Shown: in pieces, positions 53,766 to 62,127 of the stretch
Numbering within the stretch: the first letter of the stretch is position 1
Layout: each line of letters begins with the position of its first letter
Assembly (NCBI GenBank): GCA_965247375.1
Contig: CBDFHU010000097.1
Coordinates: 1 to 64,000, forward strand
Reading direction: 5' to 3'
Source: Arsenicibacter sp965247375
GTDB taxonomy: Bacteria; Bacteroidota; Bacteroidia; Cytophagales; Spirosomataceae
DNA: 64,000 nt
Position numbers and translations under genes: made by a program
Notes under the pieces: generated by a model
What the model was told of the DNA's origin: nothing
Databases searched by the model: none
The model's input: the letters and a program-made list of their open reading frames with translations, nothing else

Positions 53766-54793
53766 GGCAATGCGGGTTTTATGAGCGGAACGCTCACCTG
53801 AAACATCGTATCAGTTTGATGAATGATTATATCGGGCTGGTTCAACAGCCTGTACCGGGCAGCGATGTTACTCAGGCCCATCCGGTTCGACAGGAGCGTC
53901 GATTGTTTGGGTTGCCGGTTATTCGTTACCACGATGTTCCGGGTAGCATCGGTCTGAATACGGATAATCAGTGGGCTGGCGGTCGACACCCGATTGTGTT
54001 TTACGGCATTCTCGACCAGCAGTTGCACCGTCAGCGGAGGCAGGGTATAGGCCAGTTTGTCGGCAGCAACGTCGATGTGTAACGCCAGCCCTTGCTCAAA
54101 CCGCGTTTTCAGCAGACTGATATAGGCCCGGACGAAGCTCAGTTCGCTCTCCAGCGTAATAAGCGGCTGCTCGTTGCTTTGCAACAGATACCGATACACC
54201 TGCGAAAGGTTGATAATAAACTGCACCGCCTGTTCTTTTTCGTCTTCCATGACCAATCCCTGCAACGTGTTCAGGCTATTAAAGAGGAAGTGCGGCTTCA
54301 CCTGCTCCCGCAATGACTCCAGCTGGCTTTGCAGCGTCATTTTCTTGAGTTCCTGCGCTTCGTGATAGCTCGTTCGCCATTGCTGATACAGGTAAAGCCC
54401 TTCATAAATAGCCGCCACCGGAATGACACAGAAAACTCCTACAGCTATGTTATATAAATAACGGAGAGGCGTATAGTGGTAGCCCCAAAAAAGGGTTATA
54501 TCGTAGATGAACGAAGTCGTCAGCCGAAAAGCGCTGGTTATAAGGATAAACCAAAGCGCCTGAAAAATTACGCGTTTTGGCGACTGGCTCAGGGTTGGAT
54601 ACCGGCGGCGCGATTGCAGGATGCCAAACCGGCTGATGGTCCATAGCAGAGACACCTCGGCCAGCCCTACGAGATAATCGAACCAGAACGGCCAGCCGTG
54701 CTGCCGGTTGATTTCGTCGTAAAAAATCCAGTCGCCCAGCAGCGTAATCAGGGGAATACCAGCCAGCCGCAACCAACGGTCATTCAGATACAT
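53762..54793 (-). CDS. LytS-type sensor histidine kinase
   Basis: The 343-residue protein begins with about four membrane helices, a short coiled coil, and the kinase domain with LREQVKPHFLFNSLNTLQGL (phospho-acceptor His) and LLVENAVKHNRV, then GLSNIAARYRLL. It passes phosphate to the LytTR regulator downstream. No extracellular sensor domain is seen, so it probably senses within or through the membrane. Intact, unlike the first kinase of the window. Confidence 0.93.
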   Translation of the reverse strand: MYLNDRWLRLAGIPLITLLGDWIFYDEINRQHGWPFWFDYLVGLAEVSLLWTISRFGILQSRRRYPTLSQSPKRVIFQALWFILITSAFRLTTSFIYDITLFWGYHYTPLRYLYNIAVGVFCVIPVAAIYEGLYLYQQWRTSYHEAQELKKMTLQSQLESLREQVKPHFLFNSLNTLQGLVMEDEKEQAVQFIINLSQVYRYLLQSNEQPLITLESELSFVRAYISLLKTRFEQGLALHIDVAADKLAYTLPPLTVQLLVENAVKHNRVSTASPLIIRIQTDATRNIVVTNNRQPKQSTLLSNRMGLSNIAARYRLLNQPDIIIHQTDTMFQVSVPLIKPALP

Positions 54794-54823
54794 TAGAAAA
54801 GGTGTTTAAGGCGTAAACGGATA

Positions 54824-55855
54824 TCAGCGAAGCAATTCCATCGCGGTTTCCAGTGCCCGGTCGCGTCCGGCTTTCAGTTCCTCAGGCTTATTCCTGACAA
54901 GCACTTTCGGTACAATACCGATGCCCTCCAGATTCCGTCCTGTGGCATCGCGTACATCGGCAATGGGGACGCGGAAACTCCAGCCGTTGGGCAGGTCGCG
55001 GGGGATGGCATCCGACAGTGCCCCACCCGTGGTATCACCTACCTGCGTAACCGTTTTATTCTGAAGCATCGCCAGTAAAAACGTCTCCGCTGAACTATAC
55101 GACGACCGGTTGGTCAGTATCACAACAGGCTTCGTGTACTGAAAATGACCTGCTGGTTCGGTATAAAAACGTAGTTCAGGACCAAAATCAGTGTGTTGAG
55201 GGCCGTTGCGTAACCGTGCCGTAAACGACAGGTGCCGCTCAGTCGCAAATCGGTTGGCAATATACTGTGCCACGCGGTCTTCGCCCCCACCGTTGTCGCG
55301 CAGCTCAATAATCAGCCCTTTGGTGTCCTGTAAGTACGTGAGCACAGAGTCCATGGTTTGGGCATAGGTGCTGTAATCACGCTCAAACCCTTTCAGCAGG
55401 ATATACCCCAGTTGGCCGGGTAATTTACTGCACACCATTTCATTGGTAAAGGACCGGCTGTCGCTCAGGTAACGTTTCACCACGGTTCCGTCGTAATCGA
55501 CTGTTTTTGTGCGGCCCAGTATTCCTCCGCTATACCACGGCAGCCCTGTGTTTGCGGTCGGGCGGAGGTAGACATGGTTATCGTCGAGATGGGCCAGCAG
55601 GTCTGTCATGGTCTGGTACAAGCCGGCATCGGTAGTCTGCTCGTTTACCTTCGGACGGTAGGTGTTGTAAAGCGCTTGCCAATCCAGCTTCTTAGCGTCA
55701 AACGCACCGTAGAGCCGGTCGTATTCCCCCCAAAGGTAGTCGAAATTCGCAACCGGATTGTCAGGCGTTTCGGGCTTCAGCAGCCGATTGGTGCAAGCCG
55801 TCAGGGAGCTGATCAGGATGAAGAGCAGGAGTGCAGGAGCTAGTAGCTTTTTCAT
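54824..55855 (-). CDS. S41-family secreted peptidase (tail-specific type)
   Basis: The 343-residue lipoprotein (LTAC, Cys21) has the S41 fold. The region LIIELRDNGGGEDRVAQYIA precedes the nucleophile block NRSSYSSAETFLLAM with Ser255, and GDTTGGALSDAIPRDLPNG follows. The N-terminal helical part resembles the S41 N-terminal domain (FDYLWGEYDRLYGAFDAKKL). No PDZ domain is visible. It would cleave peptides or proteins in the periplasm or outside. It stands 30 bp before the kinase gene, in an apparent operon. Confidence 0.92.
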   Translation of the reverse strand: MKKLLAPALLLFILISSLTACTNRLLKPETPDNPVANFDYLWGEYDRLYGAFDAKKLDWQALYNTYRPKVNEQTTDAGLYQTMTDLLAHLDDNHVYLRPTANTGLPWYSGGILGRTKTVDYDGTVVKRYLSDSRSFTNEMVCSKLPGQLGYILLKGFERDYSTYAQTMDSVLTYLQDTKGLIIELRDNGGGEDRVAQYIANRFATERHLSFTARLRNGPQHTDFGPELRFYTEPAGHFQYTKPVVILTNRSSYSSAETFLLAMLQNKTVTQVGDTTGGALSDAIPRDLPNGWSFRVPIADVRDATGRNLEGIGIVPKVLVRNKPEELKAGRDRALETAMELLR

Positions 55856-55876
55856 GAGTGTTGTTGCTTACTGTGA

Positions 55877-56698
55877 TTAAAAATGGATTTCACTTTCGAC
55901 CATGAGTGAACTGTTGAGTAACCGAACGGGCCTTGGATCGGGATAGCTCAGGTAACGGGCGCGGTAGGTGGTGCCCACGCTCAGGCGCGGACTGATGCGG
56001 TAGGAATACCCAAGCTGTACATTCACGTTGCCCAACCGGTTCGCCGTTGAGGTGTGCGTCCCCTGCCGGAAATAGGCCGCCACGTTATTATCGCTGGTTG
56101 ATTTGGGGAAGTTTGCCCAGATGGCCCGGGTAATCAGGCCAATAACGGCCATATCGACCCGCAGAGTCAGGCTGTGATGGTTCGCAAAAGCGTAGTCTGT
56201 CTGGATTACAGGCGATAGTGTAGCGGTGTTGATAACCCACGGAAAGTTGGCGACTTCGTCGGCATACAATAACGATTCGGATACCGAGCCGCCAACCCAG
56301 GTGTTGAGGCGGCCCGGTTCAGGTCCGCCAATACGCCGGAGGTAGCCGGCTTCGAGGTTAACCTGGTACAGGGCCGACGAAATCTGGTAGGAGAAGGGTT
56401 TGCCATCGTCAAATGTGGTTGCATACGTTCGGGGGCCAAACCGTTCGGGGTTCATCGTCCCTAACCCGCCCGACAGCCGCAGGTTGAATTGGGAGTCGCT
56501 GGTGCGATGGCGGTAGCTCAATCCGTATAGCGGCCGGATCGTACCCGTATACTGTAATGGAGAAGCCTGTTGGTCAAGTGTTCGCAGGCTAAACGTGCCC
56601 ACCGAAAAGCCAATGCTGTTGCGATACTGGGCCGAAGCGGTTGAGGGTATGATGGTAAGCGCAGCGAAGCCAAAGGCAATTTTTTGTAGCGTGTTCAT
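55877..56698 (-). CDS. Predicted outer-membrane beta-barrel protein
   Basis: The 273-residue protein has a signal peptide (IAFGFAALTIIPSTASAQ) and alternating hydrophobic/polar strands rich in aromatic ends (YGLSYRHRTSDSQFNLRLSG, VNLEAGYLRRIGG, LGYSYRISPRLSVGTTYRAR), ending in SLMVESEIHF with the terminal Phe typical of barrels. No named family. It leads the operon with S41 protease, kinase and regulator, 21 bp before the protease gene. Confidence 0.72.
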   Translation of the reverse strand: MNTLQKIAFGFAALTIIPSTASAQYRNSIGFSVGTFSLRTLDQQASPLQYTGTIRPLYGLSYRHRTSDSQFNLRLSGGLGTMNPERFGPRTYATTFDDGKPFSYQISSALYQVNLEAGYLRRIGGPEPGRLNTWVGGSVSESLLYADEVANFPWVINTATLSPVIQTDYAFANHHSLTLRVDMAVIGLITRAIWANFPKSTSDNNVAAYFRQGTHTSTANRLGNVNVQLGYSYRISPRLSVGTTYRARYLSYPDPRPVRLLNSSLMVESEIHF

Positions 56699-57007
56699 TG
56701 ATCTGTTGTCTGATTACCCGACAAAATTCATGGCTGGCAGTGACGTATAAAACAATCGCCCGACGAATTGGAAAAGAGCTTTACTCAATCCGGAAAAATC
56801 AGCTCCGAATCGCAGTCGGATGGCATGCCATTACCCCCATCTATCGCCGGTAGAAGCCGCATGTGTAACGGTATCGGCTTCCTGGCAATCCGCAGTATTT
56901 TGCGGCTCGTTTTTGTGGCTTGTCTTTTTTGCAATATCTTGCCTGAGCCGCAAGATATTGCCTGAGCCGCAAAATATTGCGGCTCTACTTTAAACCTCGA
57001 AACTACA
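56699..57007. other. Intergenic stretch with hairpin repeats
   Basis: About 310 bp between the outer-membrane protein operon and the biotinyl-domain gene. It holds the hairpin cluster at 56890-56985, listed separately. The first 190 bp contain the promoter region of the minus operon, but no clear box is seen. Confidence 0.55.
56890..56985. repeat. Cluster of GAGCCGCAA hairpin repeats
   Basis: Perfect 12-bp arms at 56931-56942 and 56950-56961 (GCAATATCTTGC and complement), a unit GAGCCGCAA...TTGCGGCTC at 56964-56985, and a partial unit at 56890-56908. The stem differs from the 46-kb copies at a paired position (A-T there, C-G here). Confidence 0.78.
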
Positions 57008-57508
57008 ATGTATCAAGCAACCGTAAACGGAGGTGCACCGCAGCAGGTCACCTTTACCGGAGGTTCACCGGTGCTGAACGATGAACCGTTTAACTGGAAC
57101 CTTGTCCGGCTCTCTGACCGGACGTTTCATATTCTGCACAACAACCGGTCGTTTACGGCCGAGGTGCTGAGCGTGGATGCGGCTCAAAAAAAGATCAGCC
57201 TTAAAATCAACCAGCACATTCATGAAGTAGCGCTTAAAGACCGGTTCGACATGCTGCTGGAAAAAATGGGTATGAGCAGTGCCGCCACCTCGAAGCTCAA
57301 TGACCTGAAAGCACCGATGCCGGGCCTGATCGTGAGTGTGAACGTACAGCCCGGTGATGTGGTCTCGAAAGGGGATAGTGTACTGATTCTGGAGGCGATG
57401 AAAATGGAAAATAACATTAAATCGCCCGGCGAAGGCACTATTAAGTCTATTCGTGTTGCCAAAGGCGACCGGGTTGAGAAAAATCAGGTACTCATTGAGT
57501 TTGTATAA
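57008..57508 (+). CDS. Biotin/lipoyl-attachment domain protein (biotin carboxyl carrier type)
   Basis: The 166-residue protein ends with a biotinyl domain: APMPGLIVSVNVQPGDVVSK, then LILEAMKMENNIKSPGEGTI with the biotin Lys at 132. The N-terminal 80 residues form a separate small beta-domain (FNWNLVRLSDRTFHILHNNR). This is the layout of the carrier subunit of acyl-CoA or pyruvate-type carboxylases of Bacteroidota. The carboxylase genes are not next to it. It is 130 bp before pyrH. Confidence 0.88.
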   Translation: MYQATVNGGAPQQVTFTGGSPVLNDEPFNWNLVRLSDRTFHILHNNRSFTAEVLSVDAAQKKISLKINQHIHEVALKDRFDMLLEKMGMSSAATSKLNDLKAPMPGLIVSVNVQPGDVVSKGDSVLILEAMKMENNIKSPGEGTIKSIRVAKGDRVEKNQVLIEFV

Positions 57509-57590
57509 CCAACACGTCCGGAGGGGACAGCAGAGACGCTGATCGGAGGATAAAAAAGCATGATTTGCCGGACTCCTTCTTCAGCTTACC

Positions 57591-57621
57591 TTTTGTCCCT
57601 TTTTCCTTTTTCCTATCTTTG
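57591..57621 (+). promoter_or_regulatory. Bacteroidota-type promoter of pyrH
   Basis: TTTTG at 57591-57595, then 18 bp, then TATCTTTG at 57614-57621, matching the phylum consensus well. The ATG is at 57639. Confidence 0.78.
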
Positions 57622-57638
57622 CGGCCAAAATTCCCTAC

Positions 57639-58379
57639 ATGGCTCATCAACTGAAGTATAACCGAATCCTGCTCAAGCTGAGCGGAGAGGCTCTGGCTGG
57701 CACCGACGGTTCCGGTATCAGCACAGCTGTTCTGGAGCAATATGCCCTTGAAATCAAACAAGTCGTCGACCTGGGTGTTGAGGTGGCTATCGTGATCGGT
57801 GGCGGTAACATCTTCCGCGGGGTGACGGGTGAGCGCTCGGGCATCGACCGGGTGCAGGGAGATTACATGGGTATGCTGGCAACGGTCATCAACGCGATGG
57901 CGATCCAGAGCGCCTGTGAGCGCCAGGGCATGTACACGCGGGTCATGTCGGCTATCAAGATGGAACAGGTTTGTGAACCGTATGTCCGCCGTCGTGCGGT
58001 ACGTCACCTCGAAAAGGGGCGGGTTGTGATTTTCGGAGCCGGAACCGGTAACCCGTACTTTACAACCGATACAACGGCAAGCTTACGGGCCATTGAGATT
58101 GAAGCGGATGTGGTTCTGAAAGGTACAAAAGTGGACGGGGTGTATACCGCCGATCCGATGAAGGACAAAACGGCTACCCGCTACAACACCATTACGTTTA
58201 AGGATGTACTGGAAAAGAAACTGAGTGTCATGGACCTGACGGCCTTTACGTTATGCCAGGAAAACAACTTGCCGATCATCGTGTTCGATATGAACCAGGA
58301 GGGTAATTTGCTGAAGCTGGTGGAAGGCGAAGACATCGGCACGCTGATTACGGTGGATTTACCGCTTGAAACTGTTTAA
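57639..58379 (+). CDS. pyrH: UMP kinase
   Basis: The 246-residue protein has the amino-acid-kinase fold and UMP kinase blocks: YNRILLKLSGEALAGTDGSG, VAIVIGGGNIFRGV, YMGMLATVINAMAIQSACER and IFGAGTGNPYFTTDTTASLR. It makes UDP from UMP for nucleotide and glycan synthesis. Followed by frr, as in many bacteria. Intact with a good promoter. Confidence 0.97.
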   Translation: MAHQLKYNRILLKLSGEALAGTDGSGISTAVLEQYALEIKQVVDLGVEVAIVIGGGNIFRGVTGERSGIDRVQGDYMGMLATVINAMAIQSACERQGMYTRVMSAIKMEQVCEPYVRRRAVRHLEKGRVVIFGAGTGNPYFTTDTTASLRAIEIEADVVLKGTKVDGVYTADPMKDKTATRYNTITFKDVLEKKLSVMDLTAFTLCQENNLPIIVFDMNQEGNLLKLVEGEDIGTLITVDLPLETV

Positions 58380-58445
58380 CGCGTCAGGCATCACCAGCCG
58401 AATAAACACCTGACGATTGCTGGCTACGCATTGATCACTAACAAA

Positions 58446-59006
58446 ATGGAAGAGATTGAATTATTCTTAGAAGACGCCAAAGACACAATGGAAAAGGCGT
58501 TGAAGCACCTGACGATTGAGCTGTCAAAAATACGGGCCGGACGGGCCTCTGCCAGCATGCTCGACGGGCTTCAGGTTGAATATTACGGCGTTATGTCGCC
58601 AATCAACAACGTTGCTTCGGTTACTACGCCGGACGCCCGTACCATTGCCATCAAGCCGTTCGAACGTAAAATGATCGGTGAACTGGAAAAGGCTATCCGT
58701 AACAGCAATCTGGGTCTGGCGCCTTCCAACGACGGTGAAGTAATCCGGTTAAGCATCCCGGTACTGACGGAAGAACGCCGCCGTGATCTGGTGAAAAAAG
58801 TAAAACAGGAAATTGAAGTCGCTAAGGTAAACGTCCGGAATATCCGTAAAGACACCAACGAATCGATCCGGAAACTGACCAAAGAAGGCGTTTCGGAAGA
58901 CGAAGTGAAACTGGGCGAAGAACGCGTTCAGAAGCTGACCGATGGCTTTATTACCCGCGTTGACGAGGTGTTCGTCGCTAAGGAAAAAGATATTATGTCG
59001 GTTTAG
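58446..59006 (+). CDS. frr: Ribosome recycling factor
   Basis: From ATG 58446 the protein has 186 residues, the usual length: MEKALKHLTIELSKIRAGRA, VEYYGVMSPINNVASVTTPD, then RTIAIKPFERKM, IPVLTEERRRDLVKKVKQE and VNVRNIRKDTN. It releases ribosomes after termination with EF-G. An upstream start at 58431 is possible but would add five residues that the family lacks. It follows pyrH by about 66 bp. Confidence 0.97.
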   Translation: MEEIELFLEDAKDTMEKALKHLTIELSKIRAGRASASMLDGLQVEYYGVMSPINNVASVTTPDARTIAIKPFERKMIGELEKAIRNSNLGLAPSNDGEVIRLSIPVLTEERRRDLVKKVKQEIEVAKVNVRNIRKDTNESIRKLTKEGVSEDEVKLGEERVQKLTDGFITRVDEVFVAKEKDIMSV

Positions 59007-59020
59007 TGTTGACCGGCTTT

Positions 59021-59076
59021 AACGGAATGGCATTCTGTTTTACAGTATGTAGAACGGAATGTCATTCCGTTCTTTT
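59021..59076 (+). terminator. Terminator after frr, two related hairpins
   Basis: AGAACGGAATG (59051-59061) pairs with CATTCCGTTCT (59063-59072), followed by T6. A related imperfect hairpin AACGGAATG...CATTCTGTT stands at 59021-59039. Confidence 0.85.
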
Positions 59077-60198
59077 TTAATTCTGGTAGAACACCACCAG
59101 CCCGTCTTTGCCGGCCACAATTATATCTTTCTTGCCGTTCTGCCGTAAATCCGCTACGGTCAGGTAAATGCCGGTACCCTTGCCTTCACCCACCGGCCCA
59201 TGCGCAATGGTTTGTTTCTGAAACTGTTTGCCGTCCCAATGAAACAGGTAGATGCCCACCGGATCGTCGGAGCCGGGATCATGGTCATTGTGGGCCCGGT
59301 ATCGTTTTCCCGTCAGCAGCTCCGGTTTGCCGTCGCCGTCAATGTCGAGCCACTCCATGACGTGATACTGCGAGTTTTTATCATCAATCGTGTGCTTGAT
59401 CCACCGGCGTTGTCCCTGCGCGGGAGCCTGCTGCTCGTACCAGTGCAGACCGTAGCCGTGTGCCTGCCCCACGATTAAATCATTCCGTCCGTCGCCGTTG
59501 ACATCAACGACCAGAATCGGTACGCTGGCCGACCCGAGCGAAAAATCCTTGTGTAAGGTCCACGGGCCGCTTTCGCGGTTGGCAGGGGCTTCGAGCCAGC
59601 CATCGCTCACGATAAAATCACCGCGACCGTCGCCGTTGACATCGCCGAAACCCAGCCCGTGGCCCTGGGTGGGGGCAACGTCGGTTTGCCTGAATTGGCC
59701 GGGCGCTGTCAGCGTAAAATACGTCAGCGGTTTGCCTGGATTATTGGGAATAATCTCGGGTTTACCATCTCCGTCGACATCCCAGGAACGGGTGGTTTCA
59801 ATATTCCCGGTCCGGGCAATTTCGTGAACAGGCCACTGCTGTTTGGGATCGGCCGGGTTTTCGACCCAGCGCAGGCTTTCACCCCACCAGCCACCGGTGA
59901 TAAAGTCGGTTCGTCCGTCGCCGTTGACATCCATCGGAATCGTCGAAAAATCGTCGTAGTATTGGTCCTGTCGTTTCTGATTGCCAATCAGGTACCGTTG
60001 CCGGAAAGATGGCCCCTCATACCAGAAATCGCCCGAGACCAGGTCCGGTTTTCCGTCCCGGTTTACATCAAATACCCCGACCGATTCATAGCTTTCGGCC
60101 GCTACAAAATAGCGCGTAAACGAAGGCTGCTTAGCGGGCGGATCAGGCAGCAGGCCCGCCAAAACAAGAGAGAGCGGAAGCAGAAAAGGAATGGTCAT
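59077..60198 (-). CDS. Secreted FG-GAP/VCBS-repeat protein
   Basis: From ATG 60198 the protein has 373 residues with a signal peptide (LLPLSLVLAGLLP). It has at least six repeats of the type DVNGDGRxDFIxGG: DVNRDGKPDLVSGD, DVNGDGRTDFITGG, DVDGDGKPEIIPNN, DVNGDGRGDFIVSD, DVNGDGRNDLIVGQ and DIDGDGKPELLTGK. These are integrin-like beta-propeller blades with calcium-binding loops. The protein is probably a secreted binding propeller without enzymatic role. The start at 60255 is unlikely as it would place the signal peptide inside. Confidence 0.88.
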   Translation of the reverse strand: MTIPFLLPLSLVLAGLLPDPPAKQPSFTRYFVAAESYESVGVFDVNRDGKPDLVSGDFWYEGPSFRQRYLIGNQKRQDQYYDDFSTIPMDVNGDGRTDFITGGWWGESLRWVENPADPKQQWPVHEIARTGNIETTRSWDVDGDGKPEIIPNNPGKPLTYFTLTAPGQFRQTDVAPTQGHGLGFGDVNGDGRGDFIVSDGWLEAPANRESGPWTLHKDFSLGSASVPILVVDVNGDGRNDLIVGQAHGYGLHWYEQQAPAQGQRRWIKHTIDDKNSQYHVMEWLDIDGDGKPELLTGKRYRAHNDHDPGSDDPVGIYLFHWDGKQFQKQTIAHGPVGEGKGTGIYLTVADLRQNGKKDIIVAGKDGLVVFYQN

Positions 60199-60296
60199 GA
60201 GGCAACGTGTTAAATACTGTATTCGAATAAGTAAAATTAGTATTCCATTGTACAATTAATATAAATTATTGCGTTACAGGAATAAACATCTACTCC

Positions 60297-60833
60297 ATGA
60301 TACGCACACAGTTACTTCTAGCTTCAGCCTTTATTTTACTATTAACAGGATGCAAGCACACCGATCCATCCGTACAACAGCCTGAGTCTGGTGCCATAAA
60401 TACGGCTAACATCAGCCAGATGAATATCGCGTTTAAAAGCCCGCATCTGGACTGCCTGTTGCAGCAATGGTATGGCGACCGCTACAGGGATGATTCCCCG
60501 ATTGTCTTACGGGTGATCAATGACCCGACCGCTTATGCTGCTTTCTTTCCCTGTACGCTGACAGAGCCTTTACCGGTGATTGATTTTACCAGACAGACGC
60601 TATTGATCGGGATGAAGGCTGATTACGGGCGATTTGTCAATTCACCGGTAAACATTAAGGCGATGGAACAGAATCTGGTAAAACAGGCTGATGGAAGTTA
60701 TGTCCTCAATGTGAAAGTTACCGGCCAGGAATCATCCAGGGGATACGGTGGCGAATGGTTTGCTTTTATGTCAGTTGTGCCAAAAATCACAACTTCAGTC
60801 AAAACAGAGATGGATTATGTGTTTTCGAAGTAA
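60297..60833 (+). CDS. Lipoprotein of unknown function
   Basis: The 178-residue protein has a lipoprotein signal (LASAFILLLTGC). The rest has blocks DSPIVLRVINDPTAYAAFFP and IDFTRQTLLIGMKADYGR, slightly like PrcB-type protease-complex domains, but this is weak. Codon and base use look richer in A and T than the neighbours, which may mean recent arrival. No family is certain. Confidence 0.6.
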   Translation: MIRTQLLLASAFILLLTGCKHTDPSVQQPESGAINTANISQMNIAFKSPHLDCLLQQWYGDRYRDDSPIVLRVINDPTAYAAFFPCTLTEPLPVIDFTRQTLLIGMKADYGRFVNSPVNIKAMEQNLVKQADGSYVLNVKVTGQESSRGYGGEWFAFMSVVPKITTSVKTEMDYVFSK

Positions 60834-60838
60834 GTAAA

Positions 60839-60868
60839 TGCCCTGATTTATCAGGGCATAATTTTTTT
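60839..60868 (+). terminator. Terminator after the lipoprotein gene
   Basis: TGCCCTGA/TCAGGGCA stem (60839-60846, 60851-60858), loop TTTA, followed by a T run at 60862-60868. Confidence 0.85.
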
Positions 60869-61016
60869 AACGACTTCTTGTCACAAAAAAGCGGCTCACC
60901 GGTCTTAGCGGAATCGTCGTGTTTGATTATAATGAGCACTTCAGAATCAGACAGATGTATTCTGTCCGTAATCCGGACAAACTGACCTGTTAGCGGGGAC
61001 TTATCTGATCGGGCAA

Positions 61017-61063
61017 TTTACCACATAGCCACGACAGGAGGTCCGTGTTGACTATGTGGTAAA
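61017..61063. repeat. 12-bp inverted repeat before the DUF4494 gene end
   Basis: TTTACCACATAG (61017-61028) is complementary to CTATGTGGTAAA (61052-61063), with a 23-base loop. No T run follows, so its role is open. It lies downstream of the minus-strand DUF4494 gene. Confidence 0.6.
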
Positions 61064-61090
61064 CGGCTCGTCAGCGACGGTGCGGGTACG

Positions 61091-61594
61091 TTACTCGTTT
61101 TCTTTGATTACTTCCGAAATCGGGCGGAGATTCGGGCCGATTTTATCTTCTTCCGTATACGGGAAAATGTCCAGAATGGCCGTGCGGTTGATGTCTGTGA
61201 TTTCGTAAGGCATCAGAATCGTTTTCAGGCTGTCCTCCAGACGGTCATAGGCCTGCTTCACCGATTCAGCGTTGATCAGCATCATATTGACCAGCTTCTT
61301 CTCGCGGCCTTTGTCGTCTTCGGTCGTGAAAACCACCTTGCATTTATACCATGTTTCGCCGCCTTCGTCGATAAAGAAAACGTCGGCCAGTTTCATTTTG
61401 CTGATGTTGGCAACCGTAAATTCGGGTGTGTTAGCGGCCACTTCCTGATACAGGCGGGCTTCGGCGTCGGTAAAAGAAACTGCGTCGAGCAGATAGGCTT
61501 CCGAAATGGTCTTCATCTTCACCTGATCGCCCTGCCGGTCGGTGACAATCTCTTCTTTTTGGTACTTAATCTTACCTTGAAACCAGGTTGGCAT
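61091..61594 (-). CDS. DUF4494 protein
   Basis: From ATG 61594 the protein has 167 residues and matches DUF4494 throughout: TWFQGKIKYQKEEIVTDRQG, TISEAYLLDAVSFTDAEAR, ADVFFIDEGGETWYKCKVVF and NMMLINAESVKQAYDRLEDS. Function unknown; the family is common in Bacteroidota and is often associated with phage-like or conserved cellular contexts. A longer start at 61651 is possible but less likely. Confidence 0.9.
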   Translation of the reverse strand: MPTWFQGKIKYQKEEIVTDRQGDQVKMKTISEAYLLDAVSFTDAEARLYQEVAANTPEFTVANISKMKLADVFFIDEGGETWYKCKVVFTTEDDKGREKKLVNMMLINAESVKQAYDRLEDSLKTILMPYEITDINRTAILDIFPYTEEDKIGPNLRPISEVIKENE

Positions 61595-61710
61595 TGTCTG
61601 TTCTGTGCTAAGTGAATCGCAGACCACGGTTGTACGGCGCGGGGCTGCCAAAACACCAAAAGTACGAATAAAGCCCTACGGTTTTCCGGCAAAACTCCGA
61701 ACTTTGTTCA

Positions 61711-62127
61711 ATGGAATCACCTGCCGAACGCCCCGATATCAACACCCGCGCCGACATTGAACGGCTCGTTAATACGTTTTACGAATACGTGCATAAAGAT
61801 GATTTACTGGCGCCTGTTTTCAATCTGCCGCCCGAACGCTGGGCGTATCACCTGAACCGGACGTATAACTTCTGGGAGAACTGGTTGTTTCAGACGGGTA
61901 ACTACGGTGGCGGGCTGATGTGGGCGCATCTGGAGAAAAACCAGACGCACCCGTTTCAGAAAGAACATTTTGAGCATTGGCTCAGTATCTGGTTCGGCAC
62001 CGTCGATGCCTTATTTGCCGGTCCGCGTGCCGACTTCATCAAGGCCAAAGCACTGGAAATCGGGGGCTGGATGTTCGGGAACATTGACCGGCTGAACCAG
62101 GAAAAAGGCATTAAAACTCAACAATAA
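61711..62127 (+). CDS. Group III truncated haemoglobin
   Basis: The 138-residue protein has the short globin pattern of group III: DIERLVNTFYEYVHKDDLLA, PVFNLPPERWAYHLNRTYNF, WENWLFQTGNYGGGLMWAH and FQKEHFEHWLSIWFGTVDAL, which holds the heme-binding His area. It binds oxygen or nitric oxide. Single gene, convergent with the broken TonB receptor, overlapping by 17 bp. Confidence 0.9.
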   Translation: MESPAERPDINTRADIERLVNTFYEYVHKDDLLAPVFNLPPERWAYHLNRTYNFWENWLFQTGNYGGGLMWAHLEKNQTHPFQKEHFEHWLSIWFGTVDALFAGPRADFIKAKALEIGGWMFGNIDRLNQEKGIKTQQ

